In this document: positions 1 through 10,202 of the stretch, piece by piece | How positions within the stretch are numbered: position 1 is the first letter of the stretch | Layout: every line of letters starts with the position of its first letter | From: Thecaphora thlaspeos | Lineage: Eukaryota; Basidiomycota; Ustilaginomycetes; Urocystidales; Glomosporiaceae | Length of the DNA: 64,000 bases | Direction: 5' to 3' | NCBI GenBank assembly: GCA_900291925.1 | Contig: UWYS01000014.1 | Location: 62,001 to 126,000, forward strand | Program-made: the position numbers and the translations under genes | The notes under the pieces: model-generated | Told to the model about the DNA's origin: nothing | Seen by the model: the letters and a program-made list of their open reading frames with translations, nothing else | Database searches by the model: none

Positions 1-1948
1 TGTTGAAGCCGCCGTAAAAGTAGAGGATGGCTGGGCTGGAGCCGTTGCGCTCCATCGATTTGGGGTGGGTGATGAACATGGGCACGCGCGTCCCGTCCAA
101 GGACGTGATAAAGACCTGTTCGCTGACAAAGTCATCGGCGCGGATCCCGGCCACCTTTGTGCTCGAGTAGAGCGTCTCGCTGGCCACCTTGTCCATCCCG
201 GACGAGCCGCTCTTCCAGTCGAGGCGGACAATTTGGCCCGGGTTGACAAAGGAGACCGACTGGACAAAGGCGTGGTCGTCCTCCTTGCGGCCCGAGATCT
301 GGCCGATGGTCCCGACGAGATCAGGGAGCAGGCGGTCGACGCGCTTGCCTGAGGCGAGGTCGTACTGGTAGAGCTCCTCCTTGACGTCGCGCGAGTAGAC
401 GACGAGCAGCTTGTTGTCCGAGATGACCGAGAGGTCTGAGAGGAGCGCGCCCTTGTCCTCGGCGATGTGGTCGTGCAGCTCGACGTCGTTGCCGTCGAGC
501 GCCCAAACGGGGCCGGCGTGCGCCTTGGCGGGGTCGACGTCGCAGTAGACCAGGCGGTAGTTAGGGGAGTTTTTGTTGGTGCGGAAGTAGAAGCGGTCTC
601 CGACGTTTGTGACGTAGTCGAGGTCGTACTCGAAGCCGAGCGAGAGCGGGATCCACTTCATGTGCGGGCCGATCTCCTGATCGTGGAGCGAGGCGAGGAA
701 GCAGCGCGACTTTTTGCCCGTGTCGCGCCAGTTGCGCAAGCAGAGGTAGCGGCCGTCGTCGGTGACCTCGGTGCCCCACATCGACTCGGCGATCTTTTCA
801 TCAGTAGGGACGACGAGGATGTCCTCGGACTGCGGGGTCCCGATGCGGTGGTACCAGAGCTGGGCGCTGTTTGTGGCGTCGGTCTCTGTCCCCCTGTCCT
901 GGACCTTGACGGTGGGGAAGCGTTGGTAGAAGATGCCGTTGTCGTCGTGGGTCCAGGTGGCGCCGCTGAACTTTACGTCGTCGAGAACGTCGTCGAGGCG
1001 ATCGGTGCCGCCCTCTGCGTGGATGTAGGGGGCGAGCTGGTCGGCCGAAATGTTGATGGTGCCGTTGGAGTTGTAGTGCTGTGCGGGGAGGCGGAAGGGC
1101 TTGTCGGTGGGGCGGAAGAAGATCTTGAACCAGTCTGAGCCGCTCTTTGAGATACCGTAGGCAAAGAACTTGGCCGTCTTGGAGAAGGTGGTGAGGCAGA
1201 GGGCGACGGTGCCGTTTGCGTCGAGGAGGTTCATGTCGAAGAAGATGTCGCCGGTGGGGCCGGACTGGTCCCTGCCTGCGCGCTGTGCGACCTGGGACTT
1301 GTTGGCACGGTAGATGAGGCCCTGCGGGCTGAGGCCGGAGTTGTAGGAGTAGTAGTAGTTGGCGTCGCCCTTGAGGGAGGGGTTGGAGGCGCGTGCAAAG
1401 TCAAAGTTGTTCTTGATGCGTTGCTTGAGGATGTCGAGGTCTGGCTGGCATGCTTCGAGGTAGGAGGCTGTGAGGGCAGCCTGTGCGTAGACCCATTGCT
1501 TGGTCTCTTGTGACTGCGAGGGGGGCGTCTCTAGCCAGGCGTAGGGTTCGGGGACGGTGACTTTGCCCTTTGCGGCCGAGTTGTAGGTGGTGGAGGCGGT
1601 GTCGTCGCGGCGTGCCGAAGGGTACGGGTTGGGCTGGGTGGACCAGCTGGCGGCGTTGGGTGGGCGAGGTGCGGCGTCAGTCGACATTGTGGCGAGGTGC
1701 GGGCAGGTGCGGCTGAAGTAAGGCGGGACGACGAGCGTGGTTGGGCGTGGCAGTAGTGGTGGTGGTGGTGGTGCTGCTGCTGCTGCAAAGGACGAGGTGG
1801 TGATGGTGACGAGGAGGAGGGATGCGGGAGAGAGGATGCGTGTGCGGCGGACGAGGATGGAGGTGGTGGACAAGGTGCGCCGAGCAGCGACTGTTGCTCT
1901 GGAGGAGGAGGAGGAGTTGCAGCTTATGGCGCGGCTGGCGAGGATCAT
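1..1948 (-). CDS. Prolyl oligopeptidase (S9A), C-terminus cut by window edge
   Basis: The minus strand is open from the left edge to an ATG at 1687, and further to an in-frame ATG at 1948. The translation matches prolyl endopeptidase along its length: DPYAWLE-like 'PEPYAWLETPP' near the start, 'LTTFSKTAKFFAYGISKSG', 'FSGATWTHDDNGIFY', 'NKNSPNYRLVY', 'TSLDGTRVPMFITHPKS' and, at the edge, 'PAILYFYGGFN'. These follow the order of the beta-propeller and the start of the hydrolase domain. The Ser/Asp/His triad lies beyond the edge. The family cleaves after proline in short peptides. Starting at 1687 gives 562 visible codons and a normal family N-terminus (MSTDAAPRPPNAASW). Starting at 1948 adds 87 residues: Arg-rich and hydroxylated, then a hydrophobic stretch, like an organelle or secretory leader. 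The start is therefore uncertain; the identity is not. Confidence 0.93.
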   Translation of the reverse strand, partial: MILASRAISCNSSSSSRATVAARRTLSTTSILVRRTRILSPASLLLVTITTSSFAAAAAPPPPPLLPRPTTLVVPPYFSRTCPHLATMSTDAAPRPPNAASWSTQPNPYPSARRDDTASTTYNSAAKGKVTVPEPYAWLETPPSQSQETKQWVYAQAALTASYLEACQPDLDILKQRIKNNFDFARASNPSLKGDANYYYSYNSGLSPQGLIYRANKSQVAQRAGRDQSGPTGDIFFDMNLLDANGTVALCLTTFSKTAKFFAYGISKSGSDWFKIFFRPTDKPFRLPAQHYNSNGTINISADQLAPYIHAEGGTDRLDDVLDDVKFSGATWTHDDNGIFYQRFPTVKVQDRGTETDATNSAQLWYHRIGTPQSEDILVVPTDEKIAESMWGTEVTDDGRYLCLRNWRDTGKKSRCFLASLHDQEIGPHMKWIPLSLGFEYDLDYVTNVGDRFYFRTNKNSPNYRLVYCDVDPAKAHAGPVWALDGNDVELHDHIAEDKGALLSDLSVISDNKLLVVYSRDVKEELYQYDLASGKRVDRLLPDLVGTIGQISGRKEDDHAFVQSVSFVNPGQIVRLDWKSGSSGMDKVASETLYSSTKVAGIRADDFVSEQVFITSLDGTRVPMFITHPKSMERNGSSPAILYFYGGFN

Positions 1949-2578
1949 GGGCGGGTGCTGTGCGCTGTGGTGCGGTAGGCGCAGGCTAAGGCTGAGGATA
2001 AAGACGACGACGACGATGCGGATGCGGATCGGAGCGGGCCGAAGAAGTGGGTTTGGTTTGCTCCGACGTGGCTGTCAGGGGTGTAGTTACGTGTGAGTGT
2101 GTTAGACTCGGCTGAGCCAGAGCCAAAAGGTAGTCAACGAACGACGAGCGCAGTGACAGACGCCCGCTCCGCCCCGGCGCTCCGCCGCTGCACGGGCCGC
2201 AGCCTTCCGCCTGTCTTTCTCTTGCTCTCTCTCTCGCTCGCTCGCTGCCGCGTCTGGCCCACGTCACCCTTTCGCCCTAGGCCCAGCATCCCCAGCAACG
2301 GCATGGCCTAGCGGGTTTGCTCCCTCAGACGGATGAGCCGAACGGTGCCCGGGTCCTGTCGGTACCGAGGTACCACCTTCGTGCGAGGTCAGAGTCGGCT
2401 TCGGGTGGAGGACCGTGCATCGGCCTTTTGAGCGGCCTTTTGAGCGGCCTTGGTGCGCGTCGTGCGCCTCGCCAGCACAGCGCTTCCAGCTCAGCAAGCG
2501 TAGCCAACGCTGCGCACCAACTCGCTACGAGTCCCACCAACAGCGCTTCCATCTGGCAGACACCACTACATCCTCGCC
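1949..2578. promoter_or_regulatory. Divergent intergenic region, peptidase / dehydrogenase
   Basis: 630 bases separate the outer start of the peptidase gene (-) from the dehydrogenase gene (+), so it must hold both promoters. A CT-rich stretch at 2218-2250 and a short direct repeat 'ttttgagcggcc' (twice near 2425-2450) are visible. I see no convincing TATA box and no gene. Confidence 0.5.
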
Positions 2579-3700
2579 ATGTCCCACCCCGACCGCGGCC
2601 CTCGCGCCACCCTCGACAACCGCATCGACACGCTACTCATCACCCTCTCTCGACCTCTATCCTCTGCCTTGCTCTCGCAGCTCTCGACGCTCGCCAAGCA
2701 TGTCCACGTCTCGCTCATCAATGATCCGCCCGCTTCCATCCTGGCACGCACCGTCGTCCTCTTCTGTTCGATGCGCGGTCTGCCGTCTTCCGTCACGTCC
2801 ATCGCCGAGCAGATGCCCAACCTGCGCCTCATCCAGACCGTTTCAGCCGGGGTCGAGTTCCTAGTCTCCTCTCCGCTCTTCCTCTGCCCGAGCGTGAGGA
2901 GGAGCGTGACGGTGACAAACGCGAGTGGCGTACACGTCTCTTCCATCCCTCCCTACGTCGTCTCTACCGTCGTGATGTTGTACATGCGCATACACGAGCA
3001 GTTCCTCAACGCGAGAATTAAGCAGCAATGGATAGTCGACCTGCCCCGTCGCAATGGGACGACGTACGTCGCTAGGAGCGTCAGGGGAAAGACGGTCGGT
3101 CTGCTAGGATACGGTTCGTTGGGTCGTGAGATTGCCCGACTCTTTACCGCCATGGGTGCACGCATCGTAGCTGCCAACAGTCGCGGTCAACGATGCAGAG
3201 ACCACGGTTACACCTTGCCCGGTACGGGTGACGTTGAATGTCAGCTTCCCCTCGACATCTACTCGACAACGGATCAAGAGAGCTTCAGCAAGTTCCTCTC
3301 GCGCACCGACATCCTCGTCTCATCCCTCCCGTCCACACCACAGACACGATACATGCTTTCGGACCAACACTTTCGTCTCCTTGCGCGCGACGCGATTTTC
3401 GTCAATGTGGGAAGGGGAGATGTCGTATCTTGCCAAGTCCTCCTCGATGCGCTGGATAGAAGCCAAGACGACGCAAACGGTCCATTGGCAGGTGTCGTAG
3501 TGGACGTGACGGATCCCGAACCCTTGCCGAAAGGCCATCCCCTCTTTACGCATCCAAACGTCATCCTCACTCCGCATCTCAGTGGAAATGCAGAGGACGA
3601 ATACAACATCGCCCTCGAAATCTGCAAGATCAATTGTACCACGTTGGCAAAAGGGACCGAGGCCCTGGTCAACGTCGTAGATATGGAAAAGGGCTACTAG
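2579..3700 (+). CDS. D-isomer-specific 2-hydroxyacid dehydrogenase family protein
   Basis: Single-exon gene of 373 residues. It should reduce 2-oxoacids (or oxidise D-2-hydroxyacids) with NAD(P)H; substrate is not predictable. Visible family features: Rossmann motif GYGSLG at 177-182 followed by an acidic/basic strand end 'ARIVAANSRG'; catalytic Arg in VNVGRGD (R279); catalytic Glu in DVTDPEPLP (E314); catalytic His in LTPHLSGN (H333). Length is normal for the family (320-400). The N-terminal catalytic domain is poorly conserved, as usual. R279, E314 and H333 are all intact, so the enzyme is probably active. The start is the first ATG of the frame, in a normal CC-ATG-TC context. No targeting peptide is obvious, which suggests the cytosol. 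Confidence 0.92.
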   Translation: MSHPDRGPRATLDNRIDTLLITLSRPLSSALLSQLSTLAKHVHVSLINDPPASILARTVVLFCSMRGLPSSVTSIAEQMPNLRLIQTVSAGVEFLVSSPLFLCPSVRRSVTVTNASGVHVSSIPPYVVSTVVMLYMRIHEQFLNARIKQQWIVDLPRRNGTTYVARSVRGKTVGLLGYGSLGREIARLFTAMGARIVAANSRGQRCRDHGYTLPGTGDVECQLPLDIYSTTDQESFSKFLSRTDILVSSLPSTPQTRYMLSDQHFRLLARDAIFVNVGRGDVVSCQVLLDALDRSQDDANGPLAGVVVDVTDPEPLPKGHPLFTHPNVILTPHLSGNAEDEYNIALEICKINCTTLAKGTEALVNVVDMEKGY

Positions 3701-4421
3701 CCAAGCCGCGTCGACGCATACAAATCAGCGTGACGATCTATCACATGCAATCAAAAATAAAATAAAAACGTCCCAACGAATCCCCTTGCCCTGCTCTCAC
3801 ACGAAACACGAGATAGACGAAAACCAAGACACTTGAACGTTGCCATTTCAAGCCAGAAATGACCATCGAGAGCGTCTTTGTACAAAAGGGGGGGGGGGGG
3901 GGAAGGAGGGGGAGAAAGCTCGATATATGCTCGTCGAGAAGAGAGGAGAGGCTCGCTCCCCTCGCACCAGCAGAGCCGAAGACGAGGACCAGCTCGTACG
4001 ACGCGTACATGGGCAAGAAGAGCGTGCCTGCATCCTCTGTTATCCCTTTGCGCATGCGACAGAGCAGGAGGGTAAAAGAAAAGAAAAAAAAAGGGGGGAA
4101 AGGGTGGGCGAGAGGAAAATAGGGTCGGTGATACAGTTATAAGGCTACAGATGACGGTCCAGCGTCGAGGAGGACGAGAGACGAGCGGACCGGCCTTCTC
4201 GTCTGTCGATGCGGGAATGGAATACATGCGGGAGAGAAAGGGAAAAAGGGGGAGAGGAAGAGGAGAGGGATATCGCTCGACGACGTTCCGTTTTGCTCGT
4301 TCCGGAATGGGACGATGAGCCGGCCATGTCTGTTCCGCGACTCCAGAGCCAGAGCGGACCCGCACAGCGCGTTGAGGGGTGAAAGGAGGACGGAGAGACC
4401 GGCTGCCCGACTGCCTTCCAC
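3701..4421. other. Convergent intergenic region
   Basis: Region between the ends of the dehydrogenase (+) and LPMO (-) genes. It has a G-run of about 15 (3889-3903) and purine-rich stretches near 3900-4110 and 4220-4270. The many short open frames overlap in low-complexity sequence and show no protein features. Nothing else seen. Confidence 0.5.
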
Positions 4422-5327
4422 TTACGCCTTTGAATCGGCGGCGCCATCGACCGCGCGCATCGCAGGAGATCGCTTCGCCTTGGCCATCGTCAAGCGCTTC
4501 TCACTGCTGCTGCTGCCGGTGCCAGTGCTGCGGCGGCGGCGACAGTGAGCCTTCTTGGTCGAGGCGTGCGAGGCTGTGAAGCGCTGTCGGCCCTTGGACG
4601 CGGACGCCTTGCCGTGACCGTGCGTGCTGGCGTTGCTGGACTTGGCGCTCGTCGAGCTGTCGTTGCTGTTGCTGCCGTTGCTTGCACCGTGGTGGTTGCC
4701 GCCGCCGGTGCTAGCGACGGAGCCGCCCTTGCCGCTGCCGCCAAAGTCGAGGTCAATGCACTGGTAGAATGCGTTGGTCGTGTCGGCTATGGTCCAGACA
4801 GCATAGACGACGTGGTAGCCGGACTTGTTGGGCATGTGGTCGACCTTGTGAGTGGTGGAGCGGTCGGGTTCCTTGCCGTTCATCTTGACTTGGTGGAAGG
4901 GCGTGGGTTCGAGGTCGCTGGCGCGGAGGCCGTCGCTCTTGTCGCTGTTCCATCCGTCCTTTGTGATAAAGTACTTGAAGTCGGTGGTCGAGTGCGGGAC
5001 GAGGATGTTCCAGGTGAATGCGTCGAGCGGCTTCTGGTGCTTCCAGGCGGAGCTGCCCTGACGGTCGAGCTGCGAGAAGCGCGTGACGCTGGCCGAGCAG
5101 AGGTGGCCGTCGTCGTTGCGGGTAAAGGGGAGACCCTTGACGGCCTCGACGGACTGAGGCTCGTACTGGATGGCGCCGCACGAGGTGGGAGAGCTTTCGG
5201 CGCGGCAGATGGCGGCGCGCGAGGGCGGCGAAGCGACGTATCCGTGGGCGGTCACCTGGACCGCCACCAGGAGTGGGAGGAGCGTGGAAAGCAAGAGCGA
5301 GAGCGAGGACTTCATCTTGGTCGGCAA
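4422..5327 (-). CDS. AA10 lytic polysaccharide monooxygenase (chitin-type), secreted
   Basis: 301 residues. Signal peptide (1-27) ends so that mature H28 starts 'HGYVASPPSR', the N-terminal copper His of LPMOs. The second copper ligand is H112 in 'NILVPHSTTDFKYFITK', and the axial Phe is F187 in 'TTNAFYQCIDLDF'. Cys pairs at CRAESSPTSC and HLC/YQC are in AA10 positions. AA10 is mostly bacterial, but a member from the smut Ustilago maydis is known to oxidise chitin; this protein has the same layout. It should cleave crystalline chitin, perhaps the fungus's own wall or that of prey or insects. After the catalytic domain (28-195) comes a Gly/Ser/Asn/His linker and a very basic tail (HCRRRRSTGTG, EKRLTMAKAKRS), with no carbohydrate-binding module. 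The second Met (residue 5) could also be the start. Confidence 0.93.
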   Translation of the reverse strand: MPTKMKSSLSLLLSTLLPLLVAVQVTAHGYVASPPSRAAICRAESSPTSCGAIQYEPQSVEAVKGLPFTRNDDGHLCSASVTRFSQLDRQGSSAWKHQKPLDAFTWNILVPHSTTDFKYFITKDGWNSDKSDGLRASDLEPTPFHQVKMNGKEPDRSTTHKVDHMPNKSGYHVVYAVWTIADTTNAFYQCIDLDFGGSGKGGSVASTGGGNHHGASNGSNSNDSSTSAKSSNASTHGHGKASASKGRQRFTASHASTKKAHCRRRRSTGTGSSSSEKRLTMAKAKRSPAMRAVDGAADSKA

Positions 5328-6882
5328 GATGTGGTACGAGGAGGAGAGGCGGTAGGGCGGATGGAGAGGAGGAGGAGGAGGAGCAAATAGAGGAACGGGC
5401 GGAGGCTAGAAGGAGATGGACGGTCGGAAGAAAGAAAAGAAAGAAAAAAAAAAAAGGGATGAGGAAGAAGAGAAGGAAGAAGCGAAAGACTGGACGGAGA
5501 GGAGCGAGCGAGCGAGGTGGCGAGGCAAGGACGACGAGAGCAGGCCAGGGCGAGCGGGAGCCCGGCTCAAAGGGGAAGGAAGGACAAGGGCAAAGGCAAA
5601 GGCAGAAGCAGAGGCGGTGGCGGTGGCGGTGGCGGGGACGCGCCAGAGTAAGAAATAAGAAATGAAAATCAAACAAGGCAGCCCTTTTGCGGGCGGGCAG
5701 CAGCTGTCAAAAAGGGCCTAACTAAAAGCAGCCAGCCTCGCGTGCCACTCCGTTCCTTTTCCTTTTGTGCAGCACAAAGGGAAGGCAGCCTTGCATCGAA
5801 TCAGAAAGCCCCAATCAGCCCCCTTGCACTGCCAACACCGCCTCATCGCACCGACGAGCAAAGTGTCATCCACGGCGCGCGCCTGGGATAGCTAGCATAC
5901 ACGGCAAGATCAACTGACGCCGGTACTGGATGTACTACGCTTTTTTCCATCCCGAGCGGGCTACCCCCGTTGCGCAACCTGTCGACGCCACACGACGCCA
6001 CCTGCCACCACCATGCATGCGCGGCAACCCAATCCCGTCCCTCGGCACGCACCGCTCTTGCTCCACCCTTCCTTCGTACCTCCTTCTTTGTATCCTCGAC
6101 TCGATCACATCGTCTAAAGTGTATGTATGTAAAGTCATCAACCAAGTCGCGCAACGTCGCACTGCTGTTCCTGTCGTTTCCTTTCCATGGCGTCCCTCGG
6201 TTCGTTCAGACGGCAGCATCCAGATACCTTACCAATTCATTCAGACATCCGATGCCATCAAACCTAGGTCAGAGTCGAGTTTATCGCTGTGACGCGTCGA
6301 TACAGCTGCGTACCTCAGCCTGTATGCCGTAGCGATCAGGAGGAAAACCTGGCGAGACCGTATGTAAATACAGGCGGCGCTTCATCTGGCTATTTGTATA
6401 TCCCCTAACGACCTGACCTTTCCATGGTTCTTCGGTCGCAATCATGTCAACACCACGCAGCGCAACGGCGCAACGCTCCTTTGTTCCACCCAAACTCTCC
6501 TCCTTACAGCTTGCTTTTGCGTCCAGGTAAGTAGCAACCAGATCGTTGACACCGTAACTTCTCCTCTCGACGAGCGACTCAGCGAACATCGTAACGCCCA
6601 TCGTCACGCACCTATACAGCCAATCTCAGCTTGGCCAAACGAGGACAGATATATGCTCTAACGCAGCAAGTCCCATGACTGGAAACAGAGGCTTTCCGAA
6701 GACCGCTGCGTCGTGAGATACGGAAGCTCACGTACTCATCTTGGTGCTCTCACACTCTGTTGGCAGATGGGTCGGAAGGCTCGATGGTTCTTCCTCTCCT
6801 CTCTGTATGCGTACAGTCACGAGTTCGAGGCTAGGTGCGTCAACACGGCCCCTTCCCCTCTACGACCTCGCCGCTCCGCCGT
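5328..6882. other. Intergenic region upstream of LPMO, downstream of hydrolase
   Basis: 1.55 kb with the LPMO promoter at its left end. Purine-rich/A-rich stretch 5405-5480 (LPMO 5' side). From 5700 to 6880 only short, overlapping open frames occur, none with a recognisable motif, signal peptide or consistent codon use. No RNA gene seen. Confidence 0.45.
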
Positions 6883-7923
6883 TCAAGTGCGACTCTTCCT
6901 GAGCAAGCTCTGTACCATGAGCTCGAAGCCCTGGTTCGAGTCCCTCGCAAGGAGACCCCTCAGCGGCACACCCTGCAGCAGCGGGTAGACGTGAACGCAC
7001 CCGTCTGCCTTGATGAACGTCACGTCGAGCTGCGCCAAATCTTCGGAATCGGCAAAGAGGATGTCGTGCGTCCCGCAGATGAGCGTGACGTGGCCCTTGT
7101 AGAAGCTCCAGTCGCCGCGAATCGGACTGGCGTACGGGTGCTTCATGGCCTTTGCGACAGTGTCGTTGGGCGGGTCCCCGGCCTTGGTGGCGAGCTTCGC
7201 GACGAACTCCTTAGGATCGACTGCACCGCCGACGGACCAGTAGTGTCCCACGTGACCCAGACGGTCGATGTTGAGCCATGGGTTGCGGTGCTGGTAGGCT
7301 CGTGTGGCGGGACGGGTGAGCTCGGCGTCGAGAACGGGTGCGATGAGGAGGAGTCGGTCCGGAACATCGTGCCCCGCATCGTGCAGGGCGAGGGTGAGCG
7401 ATGCGGCCAGACAGCCGCCCGCCGAATCTCCGGCTACGATGACCTCGTGTCCCTTTTCCTTTGCGGCGGCGTGGACCTGGCGGTAGACCTCGACGAGCTT
7501 GCCGATCACGTCGTGGATGCCGGCGTACGGGAGGAGGGTATAGGTTTGAAGGGCGACGTCCGCCTCGAGCTCGTGCGAGAGGCGTGCGGCAAGCTTCCAG
7601 TGCATGGGCGTCAACACGTGGATAAAGGCGCCGCCGTGAAGGTAGAAAACGGTATGCTTCGTCGCGCGGTGACCTAGTGGAGAGACGAGGAGAGGTCGTC
7701 AGTGCTTGCTACCCTGGCTCCAGTCCGGGGGCAGGGCAAGAGAGAGATGCGTGATGGACACGCTGAACTTCTGGCGGAGCTCGGTGGGGAGGGACTGGAG
7801 CGCGTCGTGCGGCTCGGCGGAGAGCGAGAGGACGGGGCGACGAAAGAGAAGCATAAGGCGGATGAAGCAGCGAGTGAGGAGCGTCGACCAGCGCGAGGTG
7901 CGCTGGACAACGGTGGTGAGCAT
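6883..7923 (-). CDS. Alpha/beta hydrolase fold-3 esterase/lipase (HSL-like), two exons
   Basis: Exon 1 7923-7713, intron 7712-7674, exon 2 7673-6883; 333 residues. Splicing joins '..PPDWSQ' to 'GHRATKHTVFYLHGGAF' in frame. The protein has the hormone-sensitive-lipase signature: oxyanion HGG (FYLHGGAF), nucleophile elbow GDSAGG (IVAGDSAGGCLAA), acid in CGTHDILF and His in CVHVYPLL. It should hydrolyse esters of short to medium acyl chains; the natural substrate is unknown. The N-terminus has a hydrophobic, Arg-flanked stretch (LLTRCFIRLMLLFRR) that could be a membrane anchor. The intron is only 39 nt, with GTAGCA donor and CACTAG acceptor; it contains an in-frame TGA, so splicing is needed. 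Confidence 0.9.
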
Positions 7924-8978
7924 CGTGGTGGGTGGCCAGAGGGGATGGGGCGAGGAAGGCGGTGGTCAGGGCGATACGAGGCGCAAGGAGGGAGGAGAGA
8001 TCGACGGCGGTGGTCGTGGTGCAGGTCGCGCGCTGAACGCTCGAGAGCGGGGCCCAAGGGCCAGAGTGTGGGTGAGGAGCCCGCTCGAGCCTATCGCACT
8101 TCGGTGCACGGCACGTACGAGGGGGGTGCAAGATATCTCTCACATCTGTACCTCGTTCCTCCGCCGGGCCGGGCTGCCACCGTTGCCGGGCTGTCCCGCT
8201 TCCCGGATTCGGCGGAACGGGCGAAGCGGCGCCTTTGATCTGACTAGGCCGAGTCACGAGCGACGCGTGCTCGCCCCCGATAGGTCAAGTTTCATCGGGC
8301 CATGGAGATGGCTGTGGGATGCATTTGTGGCCGGAGCCGCAGCGCTTCCCCCGGTGATTAGACTCTTGACTTGCTTGCCAGCCAAACAGAATTTCCACGG
8401 CAACGCGCGCCCGCCGGCTGTCAGTTTGGGCGTGCATGTCACGTAACCGCTGTGGCCGGCGGCGCCCTTGTATGTATCTGTACGTACATACATACATACA
8501 TACATAGATCAGTACGTGACTCTTTGCGTTGCACGCCTCGTCCCTTTCCGATGGACATCGAACATGTCCAGCCGCACTTCTGTCCAGCCTGGACACCGAT
8601 CATCTCGCCAACCACACTCACGCTGTCCAGCCTGGCCACCGTGCAGCTCTAGTAGCTGCCGTCTTTACATCGTCCCTTCCCTTTCCCTTTCCCGTGACTA
8701 GCGACCTCGCTCGCAGCGACCCAGACTGACCACGAAGGCGGCGGTCCCAACGCGTCTCTCCAGCGCTCCGACCCGCCTCTCGGCCCTCCGGATCGAATCA
8801 CTCCAAGCCCCGTACCAGTGCTCATCATGGAGCAAGACCTCGGACGAGATCACCGGCGGCGCTCGAGTGCTGTAGGTTGACACTTCGACCTATCTCCTCC
8901 AACAAGGCTGTATCCTCAAGAGTGACTGTTACTTAAATTTGTTGGAGACCGCCGATCTTGCAGGGAAGGTTGCAATGC

Positions 8979-9202
8979 ATGGCTAAGCGAAAGCTTGCCC
9001 ACGCTGTCATGCTCCTGCAGATTGTCACCGCCGGCGCTGTTCAAAGTGTGCCTCCTTTCGTAAGTCGGATCGAGCACTTCCGTATCATCTATCTACGCCA
9101 ACCAGCAGCACTGCAGCGGCAGGGTCGCGACACCTCTTACACCAAACCCTGTCTTCATTCCGCTTTCGACCGTCAGGGTACAGTTAGTACGTACCTTCTG
9201 TA
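8979..9202 (+). CDS. Possible small secreted protein, two exons (weak)
   Basis: An ATG at 8979 opens 'MAKRKLAHAVMLLQIVTAGA', which has the charge and hydrophobic core of a signal peptide. It is followed after 27 codons by a textbook donor GTAAGT (near 9060) and, about 60 nt later, by a CAG acceptor in the same phase. Exon 2 would give about 25 further residues with one Cys. Against it: very short, no homology visible, codon use not clearly coding. Offered only as a candidate. Confidence 0.2.
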
Positions 9203-10092
9203 AAGGCAAGGATCGAAGCAGAGCTGGTACAGTACGTAAGCGGTTGGACGTCCTCTCAATTTGGCGCCCATTCAGCGCGGCGAGATGAGGTGTAGACAGA
9301 GGCAGACAGCGCAACCCACGTGACGCACCATCTGTGCGCTCCTCCTCTGTTGCTCTTCGTCTCTCCGCCCGGTTGCAGAGACAGCCAGGATACTCGACCT
9401 GTGATCTTCCACATCGGCATCTTGCAGAGCCACGTACTGTACAATCGACACTGCTCTGAGTTGCGTTGACGACAACCACCCTCACGAACGACGACAGCTT
9501 TCCGCACACCGCTACCGGTCGCTTGCCCAACAACAAGGCATACTTACCGCCCAACGACAATGCACAGTATGCTACTACTGTACCGCCACCGCTGTGCGCC
9601 CACGAGCAGCTCGGTAGGTACGTTCGTCGGCGCGGACTTGCAGTTCATACGACGACGAGCAGGTTGGCCCCTCGTGCTTTATTACCGTCGTACCACGCAC
9701 GACAACATGTCTGGCCGCTCGACCGAGCCACTTTGTGCACCATGGCAATGTGGCGTCGTCCACGGCCGTAACGAGTGGATCGCACATCTCTTGACCTTCT
9801 TTACATTCGAGCCCGACTTCAACTTCACCTTCCCACGGGGGGATGGACGTGGAGCGGGAGCTGGAGCAGCCGAGAACAGGAAGAGTAGACCGTGCCCGCG
9901 AGAGGTGCAGGACAAGCGGTATCGCCGACCGGCCGGGGACCAGGAAGCTCGAAGGACGAGTAGAGGGGTGGACGTCGCTCTCGTTCGCGGTCGCCGTGGA
10001 CGCCTTCCTAGCTCCTCGATCGAGCAGGACAGCGGTCGAATGAAATGTATCGCTGCGACCTCACAGCATCAATCTACGGATGACGAGGGAGG

Positions 10093-10098
10093 TATAAG
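10093..10098 (+). promoter_or_regulatory. Likely TATA box of polygalacturonase gene
   Basis: TATAAG in 'gaggtataagaagg', 105 bases before the ATG at 10203, followed by a CT-rich tract (about 10124-10195) of the kind often found at fungal transcription starts. Confidence 0.55.
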
Positions 10099-10202
10099 AA
10101 GGACAAAGACAAGAAGACGATGCGCTCCTTCATCACTCATCCTGCCGCCCTCTATCCCTATCTATCTATTCTCGCCACACCGTTTTCGCTCTTTCCCCAA
10201 CG

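Larger units (their letters stand above)
7924..10202. other. Long intergenic region, hydrolase / polygalacturonase
   Basis: 2.3 kb between divergent genes. A TATG/CATA microsatellite lies at 8470-8506. Open frames here are short and overlapping. One possible small two-exon gene near 8979-9202 is listed separately. No tRNA-like or other RNA structure recognised. Confidence 0.45.

Noticed and set aside
8470..8506. CATA/TATG repeat considered as CRISPR or telomere-like
   Set aside because: Simple 4-bp microsatellite with no spacers; eukaryotic context.
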